Positions 18,501-27,094 of a stretch of 64,000 nucleotides of DNA are shown piece after piece. Where the stretch lies: assembly GCF_001571225.1 (NCBI RefSeq), contig NZ_BCTJ01000005.1, positions 62,001 to 126,000 on the forward strand. Direction: 5' to 3'. The stretch is from Hydrogenophaga palleronii NBRC 102513 (lineage in GTDB: Bacteria > Pseudomonadota > Gammaproteobacteria > Burkholderiales > Burkholderiaceae_C). A program made the position numbers and the translations under genes. Under the pieces are notes generated by a model. It made no database searches. It saw only the letters and a program-made list of their open reading frames with translations, and was not told the DNA's origin. Position 1 is the stretch's first letter. Every line of letters starts with the position of its first letter.

Positions 18501-19190
18501 TCAGACGGAGAGGTAGGACTTGATGCGCTGCTGGTCGGTGTCGGCGCGGTCGGTCTCGTGCACCAGGCGGCCGCCTTCGATGACGAACAGGCGGTCGGCC
18601 ACGTCCATGGCGAACGAGAGCACCTGCTCGGAGACCACGATGGTGATCTTTCGCATCTTGCGGATCTCGTTGAGCGCCTTGGCGATGTCCTTGATGATCG
18701 AGGGCTGGATGCCTTCGGTGGGCTCGTCGAGCAGCAGCACCTTGGGGTCGGTGACGAGCGCGCGCGCGATGGCCAGCTGCTGTTGCTGGCCGCCCGAGAG
18801 GTTGCCGCCCTTGCGCCGGCGCATCTCCCACAGCACGGGGAACAGCGCGTAGATCTCTTCGGGCACCACCTTGTACTTCGCGTTCTCCAGGCCGGTCTGG
18901 ATGTTCTCTTCCACGGTGAGCGTGGGAAAGATCATGCGGCCCTGCGGCACATAGGCAATGCCCTTGGCCACGCGCTGGTAGCTCTCGAGCTTCGTCACGT
19001 CCTGCCCGGCCACCGAGATGTGGCCGCTCTTGGCAGGCAACACACCCATGAGGCTCTTGAACAGCGTGGTCTTGCCCATGCCGTTGCGGCCCATGATGGC
19101 CACCGCCTCGTTCTCGCGCGCCTCGAACGAGATGCCATGCAGCGCCTGGCTCTGGCCATAGGCGACGACAAGGTCCTTGACTTTCAGCAT
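18501..19190 (-). CDS. urtE: Urea ABC transporter ATP-binding subunit UrtE
   Basis: A 229-residue LivF-type ATPase. It has Walker A GRNGMGKTT (about residues 36-44), the signature LSGGQQQQLAIARAL, Walker B LLLDEPTEGIQPS, the typical UrtE reading. It pairs with UrtD to drive the UrtBC permease. It is the fifth gene of urtABCDE, with 10 bases between its start and the urtD stop. The order urtABCDE followed by fmdAB points to urea or short-chain amides; relatives of these systems (fmdDEF) carry amides in methylotrophs. Confidence 0.9.
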   Translation of the reverse strand: MLKVKDLVVAYGQSQALHGISFEARENEAVAIMGRNGMGKTTLFKSLMGVLPAKSGHISVAGQDVTKLESYQRVAKGIAYVPQGRMIFPTLTVEENIQTGLENAKYKVVPEEIYALFPVLWEMRRRKGGNLSGGQQQQLAIARALVTDPKVLLLDEPTEGIQPSIIKDIAKALNEIRKMRKITIVVSEQVLSFAMDVADRLFVIEGGRLVHETDRADTDQQRIKSYLSV

Positions 19191-19200
19191 GGTGGTTCCT

Positions 19201-19944
19201 TCAATGGCCGAGGTACACGTCGATGACCTTGGGGTCGGCCTGCACCTGGTCCATCGGCCCTTCGGCCAGGATCTTTCCCTGGTGCATGACGGTGACCTTG
19301 TGCGCGATCTTCTTGACGAAGTCCATGTCGTGCTCGATCACGATCACGGCGCGGTTCTGGCAGATGCGGTGCAGCAGCTCGGCGGTGAGGTCGCGCTCCT
19401 TGGCGCTCATGCCGGCAATGGGTTCGTCGAGCATCAGCAGCTCGGGCTCCTGCATCAGCAGCATGCCGATCTCCAGCCACTGCTTCTGGCCGTGCGAGAG
19501 CAAGCCGGCCTCGGTGTCGAGCTTGTCGGCCAGGCCGATGTCTTCGGCCACGGCCTTCACGCGCGCCTGGATCTCCTCGGTGGCGGTGAAGGCCAGCGCG
19601 CCCCACACCGAGCGGCCCGCCGGGAACGACACCTCCAGGTTCTGCAGCACCGAGAGGTTCTCGTAGATCGACGGTGTCTGGAACTTGCGGCCGATGCCCT
19701 TGCGCACCCGCTTGTGCTCGGGCACCTTGATGATTTCCTCGTTCTTGAACTTGATGCTGCCGCCGCTGGCCTTGGTCTTGCCGCAGATCAGGTCCAGCAG
19801 CGTGGTCTTGCCCGCGCCGTTGGGGCCGATGATCACGCGCAGCTCGTTCTTGTCGACGTAGAGGGTGAGGTTGTCGATGGCCTTGAAGCCGTCGAAGGAG
19901 ACGCTGAGGTCTTCCACGGAGAGGGCGAAGTCGGTGTTGCTCAT
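19201..19944 (-). CDS. urtD: Urea ABC transporter ATP-binding subunit UrtD
   Basis: A 247-residue LivG-type ATPase. Walker A is GPNGAGKTT (about residues 38-46); KTKASGGSIKF and RKFQTPSIYENLSV are UrtD-typical, followed by the signature region LSHGQKQWLEIGMLL and Walker B LLMLDEPIAGMS. The start is placed at 19944, after GGGGAGA, instead of an in-frame ATG at 19989 that would lie within the urtC coding end. The 3' part of urtC ends at 19964, leaving a 19-base gap. Confidence 0.92.
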   Translation of the reverse strand: MSNTDFALSVEDLSVSFDGFKAIDNLTLYVDKNELRVIIGPNGAGKTTLLDLICGKTKASGGSIKFKNEEIIKVPEHKRVRKGIGRKFQTPSIYENLSVLQNLEVSFPAGRSVWGALAFTATEEIQARVKAVAEDIGLADKLDTEAGLLSHGQKQWLEIGMLLMQEPELLMLDEPIAGMSAKERDLTAELLHRICQNRAVIVIEHDMDFVKKIAHKVTVMHQGKILAEGPMDQVQADPKVIDVYLGH

Positions 19945-19963
19945 GATGGTGTTCTCCCCGTGG

Positions 19964-21172
19964 TCACACGCCCTGGCCGCGGGTGCCATCGGGCAGCGTC
20001 ACGTCCACCGCAGGCGGGTTGCTCTTCGCCATTGGGGCGTGTGGGGGTGGCGAGGGCGGCTGGGGCCGGGCGGCAGACGCTTCGCGCAGCGCGGCCTGAC
20101 GCGACTTCCACCACGGCACGATCCTGCTTTCCCACAGGCCGGCCAGTCCCATCGGGAAGGCCATGGTCACGCCGATGAACAGCGCGGCCATGAGGAACAG
20201 CCAGGCGTCCGGGAAGCTCTCGGAGAAGAAGGTCTTGCCGGCGTTGACCAGCAGCGCGCCATACACCGCACCCACCAGGCTCATGCGTCCGCCCACGGCG
20301 GCGTAGATCACCATCTCGATCGAAGGCACGATGCCCACGAAGCTCGGCGACATGAAGCCCACCTGCAGCGTGAACATGGCGCCACCGATGCCCGACAGCG
20401 CAGCCGCGAGACAAAACACGAAGATGCGGAAGTCGGCCACGTCGTAGCCCGAGAAGCGCACGCGGTCTTCCTTGTCGCGCATGGCCAGCAGCAGCGTACC
20501 GAGCTTGCTGGTCTGCACCCAACGGCACAGCACGATGGACAGCACCAGCAGACCGACGCAGACGTAATACAGGATGTATTTGGCGCTGTCGGTTCGCGTG
20601 TCCCAGCCCATCAGGGTCTTGAGGTCGGTCATGCCGTTCACGCCGCCGGTATAGCCCTGCTGGCCGATGATGAGCACGGTGAGGATGAGTGCCACGGCCT
20701 GCGTGATGATGGCGAAATACACGCCGCCCACGCGGCGCTTGAACATGGCGAAGCTGATGATCCAGGCCAGCAGCATCGGCACCACGATGACGGCGGCCAG
20801 CGCGAAGGGAAAGCTCTTGAACGGCACCCAGAAGCCGGGCAGCTCGGTGATCTGGTTCCAGTCCATGAAGTCCGGAATGCCGGGGGTGGACTGGATCTTG
20901 GTGCTCTCGGGGTCCGAGGCCTCCAGCTTCAGGAACATCGCCATGGCGTAACCGCCCAGGCCGAAGAACACGCCCTGCCCCAGGCTGAGCACGCCACCGT
21001 AGCCCCAGAGCATCACCAGGCCGATGGCGACGAAGGCGTAGGTGAGGTACTTGCCGACCAGGTTGAGGCGGAAGATGTCGAGGCTGAGCGGCAGCACCAC
21101 CGCCAGCAGCAGCGTGAGCAGCACCAGGCTGGCGAGCTGGTAGCGGTTGATCCAGGCTTTCAGGGCGTTCAT
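19964..21172 (-). CDS. urtC: Urea ABC transporter permease subunit UrtC
   Basis: A 402-residue inner-membrane permease of the LivM type with about ten hydrophobic segments. UrtC-like segments are LWGYGGVLSLGQGVFFGLGG and RRVGGVYFAIITQA, a central loop with TGGVNGMTDL, and the EAA-like region AMRDKEDRVRFSGYDVADFR. The C-terminal ~50 residues form a proline/alanine-rich cytoplasmic tail (ASAARPQPPSPPPHAP...) not needed for the fold. It forms the membrane channel with UrtB. Confidence 0.92.
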   Translation of the reverse strand: MNALKAWINRYQLASLVLLTLLLAVVLPLSLDIFRLNLVGKYLTYAFVAIGLVMLWGYGGVLSLGQGVFFGLGGYAMAMFLKLEASDPESTKIQSTPGIPDFMDWNQITELPGFWVPFKSFPFALAAVIVVPMLLAWIISFAMFKRRVGGVYFAIITQAVALILTVLIIGQQGYTGGVNGMTDLKTLMGWDTRTDSAKYILYYVCVGLLVLSIVLCRWVQTSKLGTLLLAMRDKEDRVRFSGYDVADFRIFVFCLAAALSGIGGAMFTLQVGFMSPSFVGIVPSIEMVIYAAVGGRMSLVGAVYGALLVNAGKTFFSESFPDAWLFLMAALFIGVTMAFPMGLAGLWESRIVPWWKSRQAALREASAARPQPPSPPPHAPMAKSNPPAVDVTLPDGTRGQGV

Positions 21173-21196
21173 GAACGTACTCCGGGTGCAAAAAAA

Positions 21197-22117
21197 TCAG
21201 CGACGGACTTTGCTGGCGAACAAGCCTTGGGGGCGGAACATCAGGATCACCACGATCAGCGAGAGCGTGAGCATCTTGGCCATGGAGCCGGCCATGAAGA
21301 ACTCGGAGATCGACTGCGTCTGGGCGATGCCGAAGGCCGAGACCACGGTGCCCAGCAGGCTGGCCGCACCGCCGAAGGTGACGACCAGGAAGGCGTCAAC
21401 GATGTAGAGCGAACCCGAGGTCGGGCCGGTGGAGCCGATGGTGGTGAAGGCCGCACCGGCCACGCCGGCGATGCCGCAACCCATGGCGAAGGTCAGGCGG
21501 TCGGTCTTCTTCGTGTCGATGCCGATGGCATTGGCCATCACGCGGTTGCTCACCGTGGCGCGCACCCGCAGGCCCCAGCGGCTCTTGTGCAGCGCGATCA
21601 GCACGCCGGCCGTGACCACTGCGGCGAGTGCGAGCACGAACATGCCGTTGATGGGAATGTCCAGCCCTTCGGCCGGTGCCCACGAACCCAGCAGCCAGTC
21701 GGGCAGCGTGGGGCTCACTTCCTTCGGCCCGATGAAGGTGCGGAAGCACTGTTGCAGCGCCAGGCTGATGCCCCAGGTGGCCAGCAGCGTGTCCAGCGGG
21801 CGCTTGTAGAGGTGGCGGATCAGCGCCCACTCCACCAGCCAGCCCGCGATGAAGGCGAAGAGAAAAGCGGCCAGGATGGCGAACGGAAAGTACGCCGCCA
21901 CCGCGCCGGGGCTGATGGCGTTGGCCAATGTCGAGCCCAGAAAGACGGTGTAGGCACCGATGGTCATGAACTCGCCGTGCGCCATGTTGATCACGCCCAT
22001 CTGCCCGAAGATGATGGCCAGCCCCAGGCCCATGAGCAGCAGCACCGCAAACAGGCTGAGGCCGGCGAAGCCCTGCATCAGGCCGATGTTGAGCAAGTCG
22101 TTGAAACTCATGTCCAT
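21197..22117 (-). CDS. urtB: Urea ABC transporter permease subunit UrtB
   Basis: A 306-residue LivH-type inner-membrane permease with about eight hydrophobic helices. Segments such as IFGQMGVINMAHGEFMTIGAY, VEWALIRHLYKRPLDTLLAT and RATVSNRVMANAIGIDTKK are characteristic. Several urtB products carry a long N-terminal extension; this one has the short form starting MDMSFNDLLNIGLMQG. It is separated from urtA by 137 bases containing copy F of the structured intergenic repeat, which could set different levels of binding protein and permease. Confidence 0.92.
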   Translation of the reverse strand: MDMSFNDLLNIGLMQGFAGLSLFAVLLLMGLGLAIIFGQMGVINMAHGEFMTIGAYTVFLGSTLANAISPGAVAAYFPFAILAAFLFAFIAGWLVEWALIRHLYKRPLDTLLATWGISLALQQCFRTFIGPKEVSPTLPDWLLGSWAPAEGLDIPINGMFVLALAAVVTAGVLIALHKSRWGLRVRATVSNRVMANAIGIDTKKTDRLTFAMGCGIAGVAGAAFTTIGSTGPTSGSLYIVDAFLVVTFGGAASLLGTVVSAFGIAQTQSISEFFMAGSMAKMLTLSLIVVILMFRPQGLFASKVRR

Positions 22118-22169
22118 GAGGACTCTCCAGGCAAAAGAAAAGGCAACGAGAGCAGAAGCTCAAGTCCAG

Positions 22170-22242
22170 GATGCGGCGGATCCGGGTTTCCCGGTCCGCA
22201 CGCATCGCCCCCTTGAGGGGGTCACGGCGCTGCTGCGCCGTG
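22170..22242 (-). repeat. Structured intergenic repeat, copy F
   Basis: Read on the minus strand, in the direction of transcription: CACGGCGCagcaGCGCCGTG, CCCCCTCAAGGGGG, then GATGCG/CGCATC enclosing GCGGA/TCCGC and CCGGG-AAA-CCCGG. All three nested stems differ in sequence from copies A and E but remain fully paired. It sits between urtA and urtB. Confidence 0.82.
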
Positions 22243-22254
22243 GCGGGAGTGGGC

Positions 22255-23520
22255 TTACTGATAACCCTTGGGAAACGGATCGGGTTTGATCAGGTCCGGC
22301 GACTCGGAGACCACCTTGAAGGTCGCGTCCGGCATGCCCATGGCGATGCGCGACTTGCTCCACAGGTGGTGGTTGGCATCGATCTTCACGTAGCCTTCCG
22401 GCGCGGTCTTGAGCTCGATGCCGGGCGAAGCGGCCACGACCTTGGCCACGTCGAAGCTCTTGGCTTTTTCCACCGCGGCCTTCCACAGCCAGGGGCCGAG
22501 GTAGGCGGCCTGGGTCACGTCGCCGATCACCGCGTCCTTGCCGAATTTGGCCTTGAAGGCGGCCACGAATTTCTTGTTGTTCTCGTTGTCGAGCGTCTGG
22601 AAGTACTTCATCGACGAGTAGAAGCCGGCGAAGTTTTCACCGCCCACGCCGGTCATTTCGTCCTCGGTCACCGACAGCGTCACCAGCAGCTGCTTGTCGC
22701 CGGTGATGCCGGCCGCCTTGAGCGCCTTGTAGAAGGCCACGTTGGAGCCACCGACCACGGCGCAGAAGATGCAGTCGGGCTTTTGCAGCTTGATCTTGTT
22801 CATCAGCGAGCCGAAGTTGGTGCTGCCCAGCGGGTAGTACTCCTCGCCGACGACCTTGCCCTTCTGGAAATTCTCGATGTGCTTGCGCGCGATCTTCATC
22901 GAGGTGCGCGGCCAGATGTAGTCGGAGCCGATCAGGAAGAAGGTCTTGGCCTTCTTCTCTTTCTGCGCCCAGTCCAGGCTGTACAGAATCTGCTGCGTGG
23001 CTTCCTGGCCGGTGTAGATCACGTTCTTGGACTGCTCCAGGCCTTCGTAGAAGGTGGGGTAGTACAGCAGGCCGTTTTCCTTCTCGAACACCGGCAGCAC
23101 GGCCTTGCGCGAGGCCGAGGTCCAGCAGCCGAAGACGGCGGCGCAGCGGTCGTTGATGAGCAGCTTCTTGGACTTCTCGGCGAAGTTGGGCCAATCGGAG
23201 GCGCCGTCTTCCTTGATGACCTTGATCTTGCGGCCCAGGATGCCGCCCATGGCGTTGATCTCGTCGATGGCGAGCTGCTCGGCCTGGATCGAACCGGTTT
23301 CCGAGATCGCCATGGTGCCGGTGGACGAGTGCAGGATGCCGACCGTGACCTCGGTGTCGGTCACCGCCAGCTTGGTGGTGTTCACCGAGGCGGTGGGCTG
23401 GCCAAAGCTCCAGGCCGGCAGGCCGGCCAGGCCGGCGGCGCCCAGCATCTGCAGCACACGGCGGCGGCTGGCTTCGGGCGTTTCGAGGGAGACGGCGTGG
23501 GGTTCGGAGAGGTGCTTCAT
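22255..23520 (-). CDS. urtA: Urea/short-chain amide ABC transporter substrate-binding protein UrtA
   Basis: A 421-residue periplasmic binding protein. The N-terminus has a Tat-type signal (SRRRVLQMLGAAGLAGLP, residues ~17-34). The mature part shows UrtA/FmdD-like motifs: VTVGILHSSTGTMAISETG, CWTSASRKAVLPVFEKENGL, YPTFYEGLEQSKNVIYTGQ and GSDYIWPRTS. The start at 23520 follows GGAG; the frame extends upstream to 23760 but that extension crosses the promoter region and the divergent gene, so it is rejected. First gene of urtABCDE-fmdAB. Urea versus formamide/acetamide cannot be separated by eye. Confidence 0.9.
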   Translation of the reverse strand: MKHLSEPHAVSLETPEASRRRVLQMLGAAGLAGLPAWSFGQPTASVNTTKLAVTDTEVTVGILHSSTGTMAISETGSIQAEQLAIDEINAMGGILGRKIKVIKEDGASDWPNFAEKSKKLLINDRCAAVFGCWTSASRKAVLPVFEKENGLLYYPTFYEGLEQSKNVIYTGQEATQQILYSLDWAQKEKKAKTFFLIGSDYIWPRTSMKIARKHIENFQKGKVVGEEYYPLGSTNFGSLMNKIKLQKPDCIFCAVVGGSNVAFYKALKAAGITGDKQLLVTLSVTEDEMTGVGGENFAGFYSSMKYFQTLDNENNKKFVAAFKAKFGKDAVIGDVTQAAYLGPWLWKAAVEKAKSFDVAKVVAASPGIELKTAPEGYVKIDANHHLWSKSRIAMGMPDATFKVVSESPDLIKPDPFPKGYQ

Positions 23521-23605
23521 GAGGGGCTCCAGGACGTTGTGGACTGTGAGACCGGCGGGCTGCCGACTGGGGTTGAAGACTAGGGAAAGCCCCTGCATCA
23601 GCCCA

Positions 23606-23621
23606 TACGTCAAATAACGTA
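23606..23621. promoter_or_regulatory. Candidate NarL/LuxR-type 7-2-7 operator between urtA and the permease-kinase gene
   Basis: TACGTCA-AA-TAACGTA: two inverted heptamers with one mismatch and a 2-base spacer, the geometry known for NarL-type response-regulator dimers. It lies 85 bases upstream of urtA and 23 bases upstream of the divergent ATG at 23645. The regulator at 27078 has the right type of DNA-binding domain (inference). Confidence 0.55.
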
Positions 23622-23644
23622 GAGAGCCCGTCTGGCGAGCGGGG

Positions 23645-26600
23645 ATGGTTCTTGCTAGCGTGCTGGGCATGCCCTCACCCGAGCCCGCCAAACCCGTTGC
23701 CACGCAGAAAATCTTTCGCTTCCGGCGCGAGTACAACTCCTGGGTGGCCGACGAAACCATGGAGGACTACGCCCTGCGCTACACCCCGCGCAGCTTCCGG
23801 AAATGGAGCGAGTGGCGGGTGGCCAACACCGCGTTCGGCTCGCTGTCCTTCCTGGCGCTGGAAGCCATCGGTGGCGCCATCGCCGTCAACTACGGCTTCA
23901 CCAACGCCATGTGGGCGATCCTGGTGGTGGGCCTGATCATCTTCTTCACCAGCCTGCCGATTGCCTACTACGCCGCGCGCTACGGGCTGGACATGGACCT
24001 GCTCACCCGCGGCGCGGGCTTCGGTTACCTGGGCTCGACCATCACCTCGTTGATCTACGCGGTGTTCACCTTCATCTTCTTCGCCATCGAGGCGGTCATC
24101 ATGGCGCTCGCGCTGGAGATGGCGACCGGCTGGCCCCTGCCCTGGTGTTACCTGGTCTCGGCGCTGGTGATCGTGCCGCTGGCCATCCGCGGCATCACGC
24201 TGATCTCGCGCCTGCAGGCCTGGACGCAGCCGCTCTATCTGTTCCTGCTGCTGTTGCCCTTCGTGTGGATCGCGCTCTCGCAGCCCCAGCTGTACCGCGA
24301 CTTCACCAGCCTCACCGGCATCCGCTCGGGCAGCAACAGCTTCCAGCCGCTGATGTTCGGCGCCGCCGCGGCGGTGATCTTTTCGCTCGTGGTGCAGATC
24401 GGCGAGCAGGTGGACTTTCTGCGCTTCATGCCCGAGCGCACGAAGCAGAACCGCGCGCGCTGGTGGATGGCGGTGCTGATTCCGGGGCCGGGCTGGATCG
24501 TCATGGGCATGCTCAAGATGGTGGGCGGCGCCTTCCTCGCGTTTGCCGCCATGCAGTTCGAGGTCAACCCCGAACGCACCTCGGAGCCGACGCAGATGTT
24601 CCTGGCCGGCTTCACCGAGGCGGTGGGCCACCCCGGCCTGGCGGTGGTGATGACGGTGGTGTTCGTGGTGCTGGCACAGATCAAGATCAACGTCACCAAT
24701 GCCTATGCCGGCTCGCTGGCTTGGAGCAACTTCTTCGCCCGCGTCACGCACAGCCACCCCGGCCGCGTGGTCTGGCTGGTGTTCAACGTCTGCATCGCCA
24801 CGCTGCTCATGCTGCTGGGCGTGTTCGCCGGCCTGGAGAAGGTGCTGGGTGTCTACAGCAACGTGGCGATTGCCTGGGTCGGCGCGCTGGTGGCCGACCT
24901 CATCATCAACAAGCCGCTGGGCCTGAGCCCCAAGGGCATCGAGTTCCGTCGCGCCTACCTGTACGACTTCAACCCGGTCGGCATGGGCTCGATGCTGATC
25001 GCCGCGCTGGTCGCCAGCCTCGCCTACACGGGTGTCATGGGCGAATACGCCGCAGCGTTCTCGCCCTTCATCGCACTCGGCCTGGCGCTGCTGCTGTCGC
25101 CGCTGATCGCCTGGGCCACCCAGGGCCGCTACTACCTGGCGCGCCAGCCGTCGAGCGACTGGGCACCCGGCGAAGTGGTGCGCTGCGCGGTGTGCGAGAA
25201 CCGGTTCGAAGCCGACGACATGGCGAGCTGCCCGGCCTACAGCGCACCCATCTGCTCGCTCTGCTGCTCGCTCGAATCGCGCTGCCACGACCGCTGCAAG
25301 AGCAACTCGCGCGCCATCGACCAGCTGCGCGGCGCGCTCACCGCCGTGCTGCCGCAGGGCATGGTGGTGCGCGTCAACTTCCGTGCCGGGCAGTTCCTCG
25401 CGGTCTGGCTGTCGCTGAGCGCGGTCATGGCCTTCCTGATCGGCATGGTGTATGTGCAGGAGAGCCTGCACGCGCCGGCCGAGGCGCTGCAGTCGCCACT
25501 TCTCAAGATCTACGCCTTCCTGGTGCTGCTGGCCGCGGTGTGTGCCTGGTGGGTGGTTCTGACCACCGACAGCCGGCGCATGGCGCAGGACGAGTCCGAA
25601 CGGCAAACCCAGTTGCTGACGCAGGAGATCGACGCCCACCGCCGCACCGATGCCGAACTGCAGTCCGCCCGCGACCGGGCCGAGGCCGCGAGCCAGGCCA
25701 AGACGCGTTATGTGGCCGGCATGACGCACGAGCTGCGCACGCCACTCACCAGCATCCTGGGCTATGCACAAATCCTGCTGAAGAACCACGACCTCTCGGT
25801 CTGGGTGCGCGAGACCATCGCCACCATGCAACGCAGCGGGCAGCACATGCACGCGCTGATCGACGGCTCGCTCGACCTTGCCCGCATCGAGGCCGGCCGC
25901 CTGAAGCTGGACCCGGTGCCACTGCCGCTGGCCCAGTTGCTGGAAGACGTGGGGCGCATGGTGCGCCCGCAGGCCGAGGCGAAGGGCCTGCGCTTCGTGG
26001 TGCTGCAGGAAGGTGAACTGCCGGCCTGGGTGCGCGCCGACGCCAAGCGGTTGCGGCAGATCCTCATCAACCTGCTGAGCAACGCGGTGCGCTTCACCGA
26101 CGAGGGCCAGATCACGCTGCGGCTGGACTTCCGCCAGCAAGTGGCCCGCATCGACGTGGTGGACACCGGCATCGGCATCGCGCCGCGCGACCAGCAGCGC
26201 ATCTTCCTGCCGTTCGAGCGAGGCAGCGCGGGCCGGCGTGCGCTGGACAGCGGCACCGGTCTGGGCCTGACCATCACCCACCTGCTGACCGACATGATGG
26301 GCGGCGAGCTGCTGCTCAAGAGCCGGCCCGGCCACGGCAGCACCTTCTCGCTGCGGCTGTACCTGCCACCCATTCCGTCCGACCCCAAGCATCCGCTGCC
26401 GATCCCCTCCACCCTGCGCGCGATCACCGGCTACCTCGGTCCGCGCCGCACCCTGCTGGTGGTGGACGACCAGCCTCTGCACCGCCAGCTGCTGGCCAGC
26501 ATCCTGGTGCCGCTGGGTTTCGTGGTGCGCGAAGCGGCCAGCGGCCAGGAGTGCCTGGAGATCATCGAACAGCACGCGCCCGACGGCCTGCTGCTCGACC

Positions 26601-27094
26601 TGACCATGGACGGCCTGGACGGCTGGCAGACCGCCGCCGCAGTGCGCAAGCTGCTGCCACCCGAGCGCCTGCCCATCGTGTTCGTCTCGGCCAACCTGTT
26701 CGACAACCGGCCCGAACAACTCACCGCGCTGGACTGCCAGGCCTTCGTCGCCAAGCCCATCACCGAGTCCGAGCTGCTCGACGCGCTGCGGTTCGCGCTG
26801 GCACTCGAATGGGTGACCGAGCAGGCGCCGGCCGCCACACCGGTGCAAGTGGCGCGCCACCGCATCACCGGCCAACCCCTGCCCGACGACCTGCGCGAAG
26901 AGCTGCAACGCCTGGCGCGCCAGGGCCAGGCCGCCGCGCTGCGCCAACGCCTGCGGCAGGCCCAGACCACCTACCCCGCGCACGCCGCCACGCTGGTGCT
27001 GCTGCAGTCGTGCGCCGACCGCTTCGACTTTCAGACCCTGATCGAATACCTCAGAGACACCGCGGAGTTGACCGACGATGACATCGAGCATTGA
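23645..27094 (+). CDS. NCS1 permease-like / hybrid histidine kinase fusion
   Basis: 1149 residues. Residues ~50-490 form a 12-helix NCS1 (nucleobase/allantoin/hydantoin permease) domain (FRKWSEWRVANTAFGSLSFL; NVTNAYAGSLAWSNFF). Residues 514-551 hold eight cysteines (514, 517, 529, 537, 540, 541, 547, 551). Two more helices (~580-645) and a short coiled coil lead into a HisKA domain (MTHELRTPLTS, H695), an HATPase (NLLSNA with N813, DTGIGIAP, GTGLGLTI), a receiver (D985, K1037) and a ~90-residue helical tail. It probably senses a nitrogenous solute through the permease domain and signals to the regulator gene it overlaps by 17 bases. Transport is unproven. ATG 23669 is an alternative start. 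Confidence 0.88.
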   Translation: MVLASVLGMPSPEPAKPVATQKIFRFRREYNSWVADETMEDYALRYTPRSFRKWSEWRVANTAFGSLSFLALEAIGGAIAVNYGFTNAMWAILVVGLIIFFTSLPIAYYAARYGLDMDLLTRGAGFGYLGSTITSLIYAVFTFIFFAIEAVIMALALEMATGWPLPWCYLVSALVIVPLAIRGITLISRLQAWTQPLYLFLLLLPFVWIALSQPQLYRDFTSLTGIRSGSNSFQPLMFGAAAAVIFSLVVQIGEQVDFLRFMPERTKQNRARWWMAVLIPGPGWIVMGMLKMVGGAFLAFAAMQFEVNPERTSEPTQMFLAGFTEAVGHPGLAVVMTVVFVVLAQIKINVTNAYAGSLAWSNFFARVTHSHPGRVVWLVFNVCIATLLMLLGVFAGLEKVLGVYSNVAIAWVGALVADLIINKPLGLSPKGIEFRRAYLYDFNPVGMGSMLIAALVASLAYTGVMGEYAAAFSPFIALGLALLLSPLIAWATQGRYYLARQPSSDWAPGEVVRCAVCENRFEADDMASCPAYSAPICSLCCSLESRCHDRCKSNSRAIDQLRGALTAVLPQGMVVRVNFRAGQFLAVWLSLSAVMAFLIGMVYVQESLHAPAEALQSPLLKIYAFLVLLAAVCAWWVVLTTDSRRMAQDESERQTQLLTQEIDAHRRTDAELQSARDRAEAASQAKTRYVAGMTHELRTPLTSILGYAQILLKNHDLSVWVRETIATMQRSGQHMHALIDGSLDLARIEAGRLKLDPVPLPLAQLLEDVGRMVRPQAEAKGLRFVVLQEGELPAWVRADAKRLRQILINLLSNAVRFTDEGQITLRLDFRQQVARIDVVDTGIGIAPRDQQRIFLPFERGSAGRRALDSGTGLGLTITHLLTDMMGGELLLKSRPGHGSTFSLRLYLPPIPSDPKHPLPIPSTLRAITGYLGPRRTLLVVDDQPLHRQLLASILVPLGFVVREAASGQECLEIIEQHAPDGLLLDLTMDGLDGWQTAAAVRKLLPPERLPIVFVSANLFDNRPEQLTALDCQAFVAKPITESELLDALRFALALEWVTEQAPAATPVQVARHRITGQPLPDDLREELQRLARQGQAAALRQRLRQAQTTYPAHAATLVLLQSCADRFDFQTLIEYLRDTAELTDDDIEH

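Noticed and set aside
19865-22216. 783-codon plus-strand frame across urtB-urtD
   Set aside because: It is opposite to three well-conserved transporter genes and its translation is low-complexity His/Glu/Arg/Gln-rich.
23521-23760. N-terminal extension of UrtA to 23760
   Set aside because: It would cover the divergent promoter region and the start of the permease-kinase gene; a Tat signal and ribosome-binding sequence mark 23520.
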